Positions 54,357-63,295 of a stretch of 64,000 bases of DNA are shown one piece after another; the first letter of the stretch is position 1, and each line of letters starts with the position of its first letter. The DNA is taken from positions 1,342,754 through 1,406,753 of the forward strand of contig NZ_GL397067.1 of assembly GCF_000146325.1 (NCBI RefSeq). Direction: 5' to 3'. The notes under the pieces were generated by a model. It was given only the letters and a program-made list of their open reading frames with translations, did no database searches and was not told where the DNA came from. The DNA is from Pediococcus acidilactici DSM 20284 (lineage in GTDB: Bacteria; Bacillota; Bacilli; Lactobacillales; Lactobacillaceae). A program made the position numbers and the translations under genes.

Positions 54357-54386
54357 TTTACAAATCTGTTAGTGAAGAAGTAAAAT
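54357..54386 (+). promoter_or_regulatory. Promoter of the VIT-family pair
   Basis: TTTACA (54357-54362) and TAAAAT (54381-54386) with 18-nt spacing, 54 nt before the start codon. Confidence 0.55.
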
Positions 54387-54440
54387 TGATAAGTAATTTA
54401 AAATGATTCTAAATTAGGGAACGGAATGGGGAGAAATTGG

Positions 54441-55130
54441 ATGAGTAAAAAGGCGAAGCAAAATACGTTAGCACAAAAAATTAACGTAATTCGGGCCAGT
54501 GTAATGGGTGCCAACGACGGGATCCTATCGGTAGCCGGAATTGTGTTGGGAGTTGCGGGGGCGACAACCAATAGCTTTGCAATTTTTATTTCCGGAATTT
54601 CGGGAATGTTAGCCGGAACGGTTTCCATGGCGATGGGCGAATACGTTTCTGTAAATTCTCAAAAGGATTCGCAGGAAAACGCGGTTAACCACCAACGGCA
54701 AGCACTTGAAGATGACTACCAAAAGGAACTTGATTTTGTTGCCGAAAAGTACGCAAAAACTGGCATTCCTGAGGACTTAGCTCAAAAAGCGGCCCGGGAA
54801 ATGATGGAAAAAGATGCGCTACTAACGACCGTGCGCGAACGTTACGGTTTTGATATGCATAACTTTACCAGCCCTTACCAAGCGGCGATTGCTTCCATGA
54901 TCGCCTTTTCGTTGGGTTCGTTATTACCACTACTGACGATTACCTTTGCTAAACATAGTATTCGGGTGCCGCTAACCGTCGTTTCCGTAGTGGTTGCCCT
55001 CGCTATTACCGGTTACGCCGCGGCGGCGATCGGCAAAGCAGTGCGACGGCGGGCGGTTGTCCGCAACGTGATTGCCGGACTATTAACGATGGGCGCGACC
55101 TACCTGATTGGCTCACTTTTCGCGCGGTAA
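54441..55130 (+). CDS. VIT family (CCC1-like) Fe2+/Mn2+ transporter, copy 1
   Basis: 229 residues. RASVMGANDGILSVAGIVLGVAGA and SGMLAGTVSMAMGEYVSV match helices 1 and 2 of VIT1/CCC1. A cytosolic charged region (about 70-130) corresponds to the metal-binding loop, and three C-terminal helices follow. Such proteins export iron or manganese from the cytosol. ATG 54441 follows GGGGAG by 7 nt; ATG 54426 has none. The paralogue starts 8 nt downstream. Confidence 0.85.
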   Translation: MSKKAKQNTLAQKINVIRASVMGANDGILSVAGIVLGVAGATTNSFAIFISGISGMLAGTVSMAMGEYVSVNSQKDSQENAVNHQRQALEDDYQKELDFVAEKYAKTGIPEDLAQKAAREMMEKDALLTTVRERYGFDMHNFTSPYQAAIASMIAFSLGSLLPLLTITFAKHSIRVPLTVVSVVVALAITGYAAAAIGKAVRRRAVVRNVIAGLLTMGATYLIGSLFAR

Positions 55131-55138
55131 GGGGATGA

Positions 55139-55825
55139 ATGATCATGAAAAAGAAAACTAAAATGAGTATGGATAACAAATTAAATATGCTACGGGCCGG
55201 CGTATTGGGTGCCAACGACGGAATTTTAACGGTAGTCGGGGTTCTTTTTAGTGTGGTTGCGGCGACTACCAACCCGTTCATCATCTTTATTGCCGGCTTG
55301 TCCGACCTTTTGTCATGCGCCTTTTCGATGTCGGCGGGCGAATATGCTTCGGTAAGTTCCCAGCGCGATACTGAAAAAGCGGCCGTAGGGGAAGAGAAGC
55401 TCCGGTTAAAAGCTGACCCGGAAGCCGAATATGAATTGGTGGCGAATTTTTACGTGGAAAAAGGGGTTACGGAAGAGACCGCGCACCAAATTGCTCGATC
55501 ACTAATGGATACCGCACCGTTAAAAACGGCAGTTGATGTTCGTTACGACATGGATTTGGACGAGTACCTAACTCCGTGGGGCGCCGCAATTTCGTCATTA
55601 TTTTCTGCCGCGTTAGGCGGGGTCTTTCCCTTAGTGGCGATGACGCTGGCGCCAAGTGATTTTAAAATGCAGGCAACTATCATTGCGACGGTGATTTCCG
55701 TAGCGTTAACCGGCTTCTTAAGTTCTGAATTGGGAAACGGTTTGCCCAAGAAAGCGGTCATCCGCAACGTGATCGTCGGAATCATTACGATGTTCATCCA
55801 TTACTACATTGGAAAATTATTTTAA
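55139..55825 (+). CDS. VIT family (CCC1-like) Fe2+/Mn2+ transporter, copy 2
   Basis: 228 residues, paralogous to the previous protein (RAGVLGANDGILTVVGVLFSVVAA; LSCAFSMSAGEYASV; similar C-terminal helices). ATG 55145 is an alternative start with longer spacing from AAGGGG. The pair may work as homo- or heterodimers, since VIT proteins are dimeric. It lies just upstream of mntH, which moves manganese the opposite way. Confidence 0.85.
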   Translation: MIMKKKTKMSMDNKLNMLRAGVLGANDGILTVVGVLFSVVAATTNPFIIFIAGLSDLLSCAFSMSAGEYASVSSQRDTEKAAVGEEKLRLKADPEAEYELVANFYVEKGVTEETAHQIARSLMDTAPLKTAVDVRYDMDLDEYLTPWGAAISSLFSAALGGVFPLVAMTLAPSDFKMQATIIATVISVALTGFLSSELGNGLPKKAVIRNVIVGIITMFIHYYIGKLF

Positions 55826-55877
55826 TAAAACTTCAAAAACGCTTCCAAACTCGATTGCTAAAGTGAACCTAGCTAAT

Positions 55878-55901
55878 AAATGCCCGTCTAAAGGCATTTT
55901 G
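55878..55901 (+). terminator. Small terminator after the VIT pair
   Basis: AAATGCC / GGCATTT (55878-55884 with 55893-55899) and four T. Confidence 0.5.
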
Positions 55902-55906
55902 CGGGG

Positions 55907-55934
55907 TTGTCAAACAAATCGAATATGATATGAT
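55907..55934 (+). promoter_or_regulatory. mntH promoter
   Basis: TTGTCA (55907-55912) and TATGAT (55929-55934), 16-nt spacing. No clear MntR-type palindrome is visible. Confidence 0.5.
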
Positions 55935-55972
55935 GTCTGTGGTTCAAGATTGAGAAAAGGAAGGAATTTAAA

Positions 55973-57565
55973 ATGAGTAACGAGATCAAGAACCCTAAGA
56001 AGCGGCGAAAATTAATTTCGTACGCAAACGGCCGTTCGTTGGAGGAAATCAACGGGACGGTTAAGGTTCCTAAAAATATTGGTTTTTGGAAAACTTTGTT
56101 TATGTATTCGGGGCCAGGCGCATTAGTTGCGGTAGGTTATATGGACCCTGGTAATTGGTCAACATCAATCACTGGGGGGCAAAACTTCCAGTACATGTTA
56201 ATGTCGATTATCTTGATTTCGAGTTTAATCGCGATGTTGTTACAATACATGGCGGCTAAACTGGGAATTGTGAGTCAGATGGACCTCGCCCAAGCAATTC
56301 GGGCGCGGACTAGTAGAGCACTGGGAATCGTCTTGTGGATATTAACGGAGTTGGCGATCATGGCGACCGATATCGCAGAAGTTATCGGGGCGGCAATCGC
56401 GCTTTATTTGTTATTCCATATTCCGCTAGTGGTGGCGGTATTCATTACCGTATTTGACGTATTATTGCTATTATTGTTAACCAAGATCGGTTTCCGGAAA
56501 ATTGAAGCCATCGTGGTTTGTTTAATCATGGTAATTTTGGTCGTCTTCGTCTACCAAGTAGCCCTTTCAAATCCGAGCTGGGGCGCGGTATTTGGCGGAT
56601 TGATTCCAACGACCAAGGCATTTGCGACAACCCCAACGGTGGGCGGCATGACCCCGTTGAGCGGTTCGCTAGGAATCATCGGAGCTACCGTAATGCCCCA
56701 TAATTTGTACTTGCATTCGGCAGTTTCGCAAACTCGGAAGATCAACCACGATGATGAAGAAGACGTAGCACGCACCGTGCGGTTTTCCACTTGGGATTCC
56801 AACATTCAGTTATCGTTTGCCTTCGTGGTTAACGCACTGTTGTTGGTAATGGGTGTGGCCGTATTTAAGACCGGCGCCGTGCAAGACCCGTCCTTCTTCG
56901 GGCTGTTCCACGCGCTAAACGACACTTCGACGTTAAGTAACGGAATTTTGATTGGGGTCGCTAAGACCGGAATTCTATCGACCCTCTTTGCGGTAGCCCT
57001 CTTGGCTTCGGGTCAAAATTCTACCATTACCGGAACGTTGACCGGACAAGTAATCATGGAAGGTTTCGTGCACATGCGGATGCCGTTATGGGCACGGCGC
57101 TTGATTACCCGGCTGATCTCGGTAGTGCCAGTATTAATTTGTGTAATGTTAACTAGTGGGAAGGGCAGCATTCAAGAACACGAAGCCCTCAATAACTTGA
57201 TGAACAATTCGCAGGTCTTCTTGGCCTTCGCGTTACCATTCTCGATGGTACCGTTGCTGATGATGACCGATAGTCGCGTGGAAATGGGCGACCGGTTTAA
57301 AAACAGCTGGATTGTCCGAATTTTAGGCTGGATTTCGGTAATCTTCTTAACTTACTTGAACCTAACTGGATTACCAGATTCAATCGCGGCCTTCTTCGGC
57401 GAAAATGCCAGTGCAGCGGAAATTAGCATGGCTCACGACATTGCCTACGTGTTAATTGTGGCGGTTTTGGCCCTACTGGCGTGGACGGTAATTGAATTGT
57501 ACAAGGGAAATAAACGTTACGAAATTGAACTTGCAGAAAAAGCTAACGCAAAGGAGGCGGCATAA
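55973..57565 (+). CDS. mntH: Nramp-family divalent metal (Mn2+/H+) symporter
   Basis: 530 residues, eleven or so helices. GYMDPGNW includes Asp58-Pro-Gly-Asn61, and MPHN at 241-244 supplies the metal-binding Met and His region, both invariant in Nramp. The N-terminal cytosolic extension of about 40 residues (LISYANGRSLEEINGTVKVP) is typical of lactobacillus MntH. Manganese is a main antioxidant in these bacteria. The stop overlaps the next start (TAATG), so mntH and usp are translationally coupled. Confidence 0.92.
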   Translation: MSNEIKNPKKRRKLISYANGRSLEEINGTVKVPKNIGFWKTLFMYSGPGALVAVGYMDPGNWSTSITGGQNFQYMLMSIILISSLIAMLLQYMAAKLGIVSQMDLAQAIRARTSRALGIVLWILTELAIMATDIAEVIGAAIALYLLFHIPLVVAVFITVFDVLLLLLLTKIGFRKIEAIVVCLIMVILVVFVYQVALSNPSWGAVFGGLIPTTKAFATTPTVGGMTPLSGSLGIIGATVMPHNLYLHSAVSQTRKINHDDEEDVARTVRFSTWDSNIQLSFAFVVNALLLVMGVAVFKTGAVQDPSFFGLFHALNDTSTLSNGILIGVAKTGILSTLFAVALLASGQNSTITGTLTGQVIMEGFVHMRMPLWARRLITRLISVVPVLICVMLTSGKGSIQEHEALNNLMNNSQVFLAFALPFSMVPLLMMTDSRVEMGDRFKNSWIVRILGWISVIFLTYLNLTGLPDSIAAFFGENASAAEISMAHDIAYVLIVAVLALLAWTVIELYKGNKRYEIELAEKANAKEAA

Positions 57566-57996
57566 TGGCCTTCGATGTGAAAAGAATTTTAGTTGGAGTG
57601 GACGACTCTAAAGACGCTTTGTTGGCTCTTGACTACGCAATTAATTTAGCGAAAGATGCGAACCGCGAATTGGTGATTGTTTCGGTGCTGGAAAACGACG
57701 AAATGAATGTGTTCCAAGCCCTCGACAAGGACTACATTCATGGGGAACGAGCTGAATTGGAACAACACATTTTGACCTACCAAAAGCAGGCGCAAGATGC
57801 TGGCGTTACCAATGTCCGTTGCGTGGTGACGGAAGGCGATCCCGGTGAGACAATCGTTGAAGAAGTAATTCCCGCGGTTAAACCAGATTTGTTGGTAGTT
57901 GGCGCGGAATCGAAAAAGGGCATTGCCCGTCGTTTTGGGAGTCAAGCCGCATACATGGCAAAATATGCTCCGATTACGGTAACGGTAGTGCGGTAG
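57565..57996 (+). CDS. Universal stress protein (UspA family)
   Basis: 143 residues of the Rossmann-like Usp fold. ILVGVDDSKDALLALDYA is the N-terminal strand-helix, and GAESKKGIARRFGSQAAYM contains the G-x2-G-x9-G-S/T-type ATP-binding motif in slightly altered spacing. Coupling to mntH is common in lactobacilli and suggests a shared stress response. Confidence 0.9.
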   Translation: MAFDVKRILVGVDDSKDALLALDYAINLAKDANRELVIVSVLENDEMNVFQALDKDYIHGERAELEQHILTYQKQAQDAGVTNVRCVVTEGDPGETIVEEVIPAVKPDLLVVGAESKKGIARRFGSQAAYMAKYAPITVTVVR

Positions 57997-58017
57997 TTTA
58001 ATCTTTAATAAACCTAG

Positions 58018-58053
58018 GAGGACGGCAAACCAATTGGCACCGTCCTCTTTTTT
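58018..58053 (+). terminator. Terminator of mntH-usp
   Basis: GAGGACGG / CCGTCCTC (58018-58025 with 58040-58047), then six T. Confidence 0.85.
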
Positions 58054-58070
58054 ATGAACGGGGGAGCAAA

Positions 58071-58640
58071 GTGAATTTTGTGATTATTGGACTAACTTTT
58101 CTTAGCGTCAATTTAGATTTCTTTTTTATGCTGTTGTTTTTGGTTCGCAAATATAGGCTATCCGCGGTCTTAAGTGGTTATTTGCTGGGCACGTTGCTGT
58201 TGGTGACGGCGAGTTATTTAATTGGCCAAACCCTCTCCGCTTTTTTGCCGGAATGGTTACTGGGAGTGCTCGGGTTCTTGCCGATTTACCTAGCAATTAA
58301 GGATGACGATGACGAAGTTAACGCGACCCAGTCCGGTGCTTCGGCGGTCGGGACGGTTTTGGTGACCTACCTTTCCGTGTGCACGGGATGCAACCTGGCA
58401 ATCTTTTTGCCAGTTTTAATGCACGCCCAGCTTGCTGAATTTTTCGTTGCCCTGTTATTAATCTTGGGATTGAGCGCGGTGGCCGTCCTCGTGATTAATT
58501 TACTTAGCAAAAATTCGCTCGTCAGCCAAGTGATGGAAAAATATGGCGAGAAACTTATGAAGGTTTGCTACGTGTTGATCGGGCTGTACGTTTTTTGGGA
58601 CAGCGGCTTAGTGGCCCATTTAATCCGGTTGGTTGGATAA
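58071..58640 (+). CDS. CadD-like cadmium resistance family transporter
   Basis: 189 residues with five or six helices. The N-terminal SVNLDFFFMLLFL, SGYLLGTLLLVTASYL and LLGVLGFLPIYLAIKDDDD fit the CadD family (LysE-like superfamily), where the aspartates after helix 3 are typical. It contains CTGC at about 106-109, possible metal ligands. The start is GTG 58071 with GGGGGAG upstream. It may export cadmium or another cation; specificity is not readable. Confidence 0.75.
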   Translation: MNFVIIGLTFLSVNLDFFFMLLFLVRKYRLSAVLSGYLLGTLLLVTASYLIGQTLSAFLPEWLLGVLGFLPIYLAIKDDDDEVNATQSGASAVGTVLVTYLSVCTGCNLAIFLPVLMHAQLAEFFVALLLILGLSAVAVLVINLLSKNSLVSQVMEKYGEKLMKVCYVLIGLYVFWDSGLVAHLIRLVG

Positions 58641-58682
58641 TTGATAAGGAAAGTAAAATCGAATGATACACCCGCATAGCGC

Positions 58683-58720
58683 AAAAAAAGACCCCGACTA
58701 CTGACACTAGTCGGGGTCTT
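58683..58720 (-). terminator. Leftward terminator between CadD-like and LysR units
   Basis: A perfect 13-bp stem (AAGACCCCGACTA / TAGTCGGGGTCTT, 58688-58720). The T-run (seven) lies on the minus strand, so it ends leftward transcription. Confidence 0.75.
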
Positions 58721-58833
58721 GGTGATTCTATGCTTGCCACATGATTGCATCTAGAGTATAACACAATCATTTGATGACTTGCTACAATTTTAAGTAGGAT
58801 ATTTAATATGTTTTGAAAAAATAATTCCGGCTA

Positions 58834-58862
58834 AAAACGATTCGTATTGAATCGTTTTTTTT
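58834..58862 (+). terminator. Rightward terminator
   Basis: AAAACGATTC / GAATCGTTTT with a 5-nt loop and a long T-run to 58862. It ends rightward transcripts from the CadD-like gene. Confidence 0.75.
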
Positions 58863-58879
58863 AGTTTCTAAGGAAGACA

Positions 58880-58915
58880 AAAATCCCCGCTATTATCGCG
58901 AATAGCGAAGATTTT
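58880..58915 (-). terminator. Terminator of the leftward small gene
   Basis: CGCTATT / AATAGCG (58888-58894 with 58901-58907), extended by AAAATC / GATTTT, followed on the minus strand by T residues. Confidence 0.65.
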
Positions 58916-58957
58916 GGAGCCTGTGGTGACTGCACAAGATCTGGATGACTACCCAAA

Positions 58958-59188
58958 TTAAACAAAGTTAACTTGGAAAGTTTCCCGGCGGGTAACCCCG
59001 TCAGTGCGAACTTGTAGGTGATCTTGCTGGGCAGTCCGGGTCACGGCAAAACTTGGGTGGTAGTTACCATAAAAATGAAAATAGAATTTATTTTCTGAAT
59101 CTGGTTTCGCGGTGACCAAGCAGGCTGAATGATCGGAAGCCCGTACAACTTGGTTAGCAACGTTGGTACGACAATTAATTTGAACCAT
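58958..59188 (-). CDS. Small beta-rich protein of unknown function
   Basis: 76 residues without signal peptide. It has alternating polar/hydrophobic strands (KFYFHFYGNYHPSFAVTRTAQQ, shortened here) and several His and aromatic residues. GGCGAGG precedes ATG 59188 on the minus strand. It lies 54 nt after LysR in the same direction. I do not recognise a family. Confidence 0.6.
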   Translation of the reverse strand: MVQINCRTNVANQVVRASDHSACLVTAKPDSENKFYFHFYGNYHPSFAVTRTAQQDHLQVRTDGVTRRETFQVNFV

Positions 59189-59242
59189 AAACCTCGCCTC
59201 CGCCTCTAGCTTAACACTATTAAAGGTTAATGGCGCAAGCTG

Positions 59243-60130
59243 CTAATCATTATTAGCAATTTCTTTTTGCAAAGTATCTAAGAATAGGCGATTTAAGTTA
59301 GGTAACTGGTGATTTTTACTCCACACCAGAGTGTTAGGTTCTGTAATCTCGGGTGCCAGTGGCCGAAAAACTAGACCATTTTTAGTGGTGTAGTTATCGA
59401 TTAGTTTATCGTAGGTGAGGGCTATGACAGCGCCCGTTTTCACTAATAAACTACCATTAAAAATAAGGTTATAAGTGCCGACAAAATTAAGCTGGTCAAA
59501 AAGGTCTCCACTCCAAATCTGAAAAGTCCCCCTTTGGGCAGCTTGTCGAGAGGTGATTAGCGGACGGCCAACCAAGTCGATTGGCTGGATCACGTCCTTT
59601 TCAGCAAGTTGGGCATCCGCTCGCATTAGCACTCCCCACCGATTTTCTTCGGGAAGCTGGAGGGTGTTGTAATTATTGAGGTTATGATAGCCCATGAGAA
59701 CGCCGAATTCCAAAAGCCCGGCATCTAGCCCGGCTAAAATGTCCTCATAATCGCCACTCCGCAAATTCACCCGAACTTCCGGATATTGGCGCATGATTTG
59801 GTGGAGAGTTTCCATAAGGGGTGTGATTCCACTGCTTTCCCCGGCGCCGATTTCAATCGTGCCACTGATCACATCTTGTTTTTGGAGGTGATAGGTAGTC
59901 TTATTAACCAACCCCACAATCTGTTGGGCACGGCCCAGAAGATAGTGACCTTCCTGAGTTAAGGCCAAATGGCGGTGCTCCCGGCGAAAAAGTTTAACCC
60001 CGAGTTCGTCTTCCAAGTCAGCAATTTGTCGTGAAAGCGCGGGTTGGGAAACGTTGAGTAACTCGGCAGCCCGGGACATGTTTAACTCTTGAGCGATGGT
60101 GACGAAGTAGCGTAATACGCGAATATCCAT
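59243..60130 (-). CDS. LysR-family transcriptional regulator
   Basis: 295 residues. The winged helix (1-60; MSRAAELLNVSQPALSRQIADLEDELG) is followed by a LysR substrate-binding domain (about 90-290). It is divergent from an acetyltransferase / SDR / aldo-keto reductase operon, the usual target arrangement. The 124-nt gap holds ATGTTAT...TTTAACAT, an imperfect inverted repeat that may be its site. Confidence 0.92.
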   Translation of the reverse strand: MDIRVLRYFVTIAQELNMSRAAELLNVSQPALSRQIADLEDELGVKLFRREHRHLALTQEGHYLLGRAQQIVGLVNKTTYHLQKQDVISGTIEIGAGESSGITPLMETLHQIMRQYPEVRVNLRSGDYEDILAGLDAGLLEFGVLMGYHNLNNYNTLQLPEENRWGVLMRADAQLAEKDVIQPIDLVGRPLITSRQAAQRGTFQIWSGDLFDQLNFVGTYNLIFNGSLLVKTGAVIALTYDKLIDNYTTKNGLVFRPLAPEITEPNTLVWSKNHQLPNLNRLFLDTLQKEIANND

Positions 60131-60254
60131 GATGGTTAGCTCCTAACTATAATAAAATGTTATCAAAAATCATGTTTAATAAGTATTTAACATTACTATA
60201 AAACCCCGCTAAACTATAGTCAATCAGTTATTTGAGTAGCAAGGGGATGAGCAT

Positions 60255-60791
60255 TTGGAATCTAAATTGGATTTAGGTACCGCCGCTTATAGTCAAGTTG
60301 ACGAAGTAGTAAAAACTAATCAACGACTTTTACAACAGTTAAATACTCAGGAGCATTCGGTTGCTGAAATCCGTCAGCTGGTCAGTCAAATCACTAACGA
60401 ACGAATTGACGACAGCACCGAAATTCGGTTACCATTTCGCACGGATTTTGGCCGGAACCTTCATATTGGAAAAGATGTTTTCATTAATAGCGGGGCCATG
60501 TTTGTTGACCTAGGCGGAATTTACTTGGGCGACCACGTTTTAATTGGGCCTAACGTAACCATCGCTTCGGTTAACCACCGGATGGAACCGCAGGAACGAC
60601 GGCATTTGAACCTGAAGTCGGTATACATTCACCAAAATGCCTGGCTAGGGGCTAACGTGACGGTGACTCCCGGGGTAGTAATTGGCGAAAACGCAGTGGT
60701 GGCCGCGGGTGCCGTGGTAACCCGAAATGTACCGAAAAATACCGTAGTAGCGGGAGTACCTGCCCGCATAATCAAGAAGATTAAGGATTAG
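60255..60791 (+). CDS. Maltose/galactoside O-acetyltransferase family enzyme
   Basis: 178 residues. An N-terminal helical cap (about 1-55) is followed by a left-handed beta-helix of hexapeptide repeats (about 60-165; VFINSGAMFVDLGGIYLGD, VVIGENAVVAAGAVVT). The catalytic His is in ASVNHRM. It transfers acetyl from acetyl-CoA to a sugar hydroxyl. TTG 60255 follows AAGGGG by 8 nt; the ATG at 60247 is out of frame. First gene of a three-gene operon. Confidence 0.88.
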   Translation: MESKLDLGTAAYSQVDEVVKTNQRLLQQLNTQEHSVAEIRQLVSQITNERIDDSTEIRLPFRTDFGRNLHIGKDVFINSGAMFVDLGGIYLGDHVLIGPNVTIASVNHRMEPQERRHLNLKSVYIHQNAWLGANVTVTPGVVIGENAVVAAGAVVTRNVPKNTVVAGVPARIIKKIKD

Positions 60792-60804
60792 GAGGAATTT
60801 TGAG

Positions 60805-61554
60805 ATGAGTTTGCAAGATAAAGTAGTAGTGATTATGGGAGCTTCAAGTGGAATTGGCGCGGCAACTGCCCGGCTTTTAGCAGAACGCGGCGCTAAACTA
60901 ACCCTAGCTGCGCGGCGACTAGCACGATTGGAAGAAATTAAATCAGCATATCCAGAGGCCTTAATCGAAACCGTGGAAGCTGACGTAACCGACATGGCTG
61001 CAGTACAATCAGTAATTGATCATACTGTGGCAAAATTTGGCCGGGTTGACGTACTTTTTAACAATGCCGGGATCATGCCGGTTAACAATTTGAGTGAGCT
61101 TGCTCACCAAGAATGGCAACAAATGCTCGATATCAATGTTAAGGGTGTTCTTAACGGAATCGCGGCTGCTTTACCAGTGATGCGCAAGCAAAAATTCGGT
61201 CACGTAATTTCGACCTCTTCAGTACTAGGTTACGAAGTGTTGCCGGGTTATGCGGCATATTCAGGAACCAAATTTGCGGTACGCGCAATCATGGAAGGCT
61301 TACGTGAAGAAGAACGCCAAAATGGTATTAAGACGACCGTAATTGCTCCGGGATCGGTAAAAACAGAATTGTTTGATTCAATTAATAATCAAGAAGTTCG
61401 TGAAAGTTTAAAGGCGGCTCAAAAACAGCCGGGTGCGGAAATGATGGCATTGGAACCAGAAGAAATCGCCCAAGCAGTAGCCTTTGTGATTGACACGCCT
61501 AAGAATATGGCGGTTAATGAAATGGTAATTCGGCCTACGGGTCAAGAAATTTAG
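60805..61554 (+). CDS. Short-chain dehydrogenase/reductase (SDR)
   Basis: 249 residues, classical SDR. GASSGIG at 12-18 binds the cofactor, NNAG lies at about 87-90, and the catalytic Tyr152-x3-Lys156 sits in AYSGTK with Ser in STSSV. Arg residues after the first strands (ARRLAR) suggest NADPH preference. The substrate is unknown. AGGAGGAATTTTGAG precedes the start, nearly identical to the site of the next gene. Confidence 0.92.
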   Translation: MSLQDKVVVIMGASSGIGAATARLLAERGAKLTLAARRLARLEEIKSAYPEALIETVEADVTDMAAVQSVIDHTVAKFGRVDVLFNNAGIMPVNNLSELAHQEWQQMLDINVKGVLNGIAAALPVMRKQKFGHVISTSSVLGYEVLPGYAAYSGTKFAVRAIMEGLREEERQNGIKTTVIAPGSVKTELFDSINNQEVRESLKAAQKQPGAEMMALEPEEIAQAVAFVIDTPKNMAVNEMVIRPTGQEI

Positions 61555-61567
61555 GAGGAATTTTGAA

Positions 61568-62440
61568 ATGAATATTTTTGAAGAAAGTTTTACGTTAAAT
61601 AATGGAGTAAAGATTCCCAAGCTAGCACTAGGTACTTGGGAAATTCCGGATGATCAGGTTGCCGAAGCGGTGCGGCAAGCCGTTAAAATCGGCTACCGGC
61701 ACATTGATACCGCACAAGCATATGGTAACGAACGCGGGGTTGGTGAAGGTGTTCGAACCGCTGGCATAAAACGCGAAGACCTTTTCGTGAACTCGAAAGT
61801 GGCTGCAGAAATTAAAGACTACGAAGGCGCGAAGAAGTCGATTGACGAAACCTTAGCGAAAATGAAGTTAGACTACTTGGACATGATGATTATTCATAAT
61901 CCGCAACCATGGGTCGAAGTTAACCAATCTAACGACCGCCATTTTGCGGGCAATGTGGAAGTTTGGCGTGCTCTAGAGGATGCCATGCATGCAGGCAAGT
62001 TACGAGCAATCGGGGTTTCCAGTTTTGAAAAGGAAGATCTTGATAACCTTATGGCGCACAGTGATACCAAACCAATGGTTAACCAAATTTTGACTCACAT
62101 TGGTGCGACCCCAGAAGAATTAATTAATTACTCACAAGCTAACGACATTGTGGTTGAAGCCTTCTCGCCAATTGCTCATGGTGCCGCAATGCATAACGAA
62201 GCCATTAAACAAATGGCCGACAAGTACAAGGTTAGCGTACCGCAATTATCAATTCGCTACGCATGGCAATTAGGATTGGTTGTTTTACCAAAGACCGCTA
62301 ATCCAGACCATATGCGTGCTAACGCAGAGCTAGATTTTGAAATTAGTGACGCTGATATGGCAACCTTAAAGCAAATGCACGGAATGGATTACGGAGATGC
62401 CGACATCTTCCCAGTATTTGGCGGTAAGATGAAGGGTTAA
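61568..62440 (+). CDS. Aldo/keto reductase
   Basis: 290 residues, TIM-barrel AKR. The catalytic tetrad is visible as Asp47 and Tyr52 in HIDTAQAYGNE, Lys77 in FVNSKV and His110 in MMIIHNP. C-terminal LPKTANPDHMRANAELDF binds NADPH. With the SDR it may reduce carbonyls as an electron sink. AGGAGGAATTTTGAA lies before ATG 61568, 13 nt after the SDR stop. Confidence 0.92.
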   Translation: MNIFEESFTLNNGVKIPKLALGTWEIPDDQVAEAVRQAVKIGYRHIDTAQAYGNERGVGEGVRTAGIKREDLFVNSKVAAEIKDYEGAKKSIDETLAKMKLDYLDMMIIHNPQPWVEVNQSNDRHFAGNVEVWRALEDAMHAGKLRAIGVSSFEKEDLDNLMAHSDTKPMVNQILTHIGATPEELINYSQANDIVVEAFSPIAHGAAMHNEAIKQMADKYKVSVPQLSIRYAWQLGLVVLPKTANPDHMRANAELDFEISDADMATLKQMHGMDYGDADIFPVFGGKMKG

Positions 62441-62467
62441 AAACTACCATATAATATGATAAAAAAC

Positions 62468-62511
62468 AGCGGGGTTCAGAAATTCGTAATGAATTTCTGA
62501 ACCCCGCTATT
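62468..62511. terminator. Bidirectional terminator between the AKR and ABC units
   Basis: A perfect 18-bp stem (62468-62485 with 62491-62508), preceded by A6 and followed by T-rich sequence. Confidence 0.9.
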
Positions 62512-62536
62512 TATTGAGAAAATTTAAATTACCAAA

Positions 62537-63295
62537 CTAGTTATTCTTCGGTTTAGCTTCAACCCAACTAGATAGCAAGTAGATGTTGATTGCAGAAAAA
62601 ATCAGCAAAGTTATTAGCACGTAGACTGGGCTCAAGTAAAATTGAAGGTCGGCATTAGCGTTAAGCAAAGCAGTATGATGTTGGGCAATCAGTATAAGTA
62701 CGTTGCTTATTAACTCCACGATGCGTCCAAAAATATACAAAATGACGACTACCAAGATAATTTTTGAAATCCGTTGGCCAGCCCTTGGCAAGAAATTACT
62801 AATCATCTCGGTGAGTAGATGAACTAAAGTAATCAGGGCCCAGAAGTTTAGTACTGCGAAGATAAGGGTCAGAATGATTGAAACGGTTAGCATAAAGGTT
62901 GAACCTGAAAAACCATCTACAAAGGCTTTAATCGTCATGTGCCAGTGAAAAATCAACGCAAAGATGACAATGCATAATCCAAAGTAGGCAAAACTAAGGA
63001 AAGTAGTGATCAGATTTGCCCAGTATAATTTTCCATTCGAAACCGGGATTAATCGGTATGTACTAGCAGTGTAGACGCGTTCGTTACGAACGGTTAATAA
63101 AATGTAAAGAAGCATACTAGCTAATCCCAAAACGGATTCAAAGGTAGCAAAGAGTGCGCCAGGGGCTGCGGCTATGCGGACCATTTCGTACAGCGTAATG
63201 ACGACCGCAGCTAATGCGCTGAATCCTAGTACTTGGTTAGCAAGGCGGAATTTTTCTTGGAACAGTGCCTTGGATAAATCAAAAAATTTAGTCAT
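62537..63295 (-). CDS. ABC transporter permease
   Basis: 252 residues with six helices and no soluble domain, typical of the permease partner of a single-domain export ATPase. GGAGGATGTCGAAT before ATG 63295 decides the start; the 30 codons further upstream lack a ribosome site. It overlaps the end of the ATPase gene by 8 nt, so the two are coupled. Substrate unknown. Confidence 0.8.
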   Translation of the reverse strand: MTKFFDLSKALFQEKFRLANQVLGFSALAAVVITLYEMVRIAAAPGALFATFESVLGLASMLLYILLTVRNERVYTASTYRLIPVSNGKLYWANLITTFLSFAYFGLCIVIFALIFHWHMTIKAFVDGFSGSTFMLTVSIILTLIFAVLNFWALITLVHLLTEMISNFLPRAGQRISKIILVVVILYIFGRIVELISNVLILIAQHHTALLNANADLQFYLSPVYVLITLLIFSAINIYLLSSWVEAKPKNN

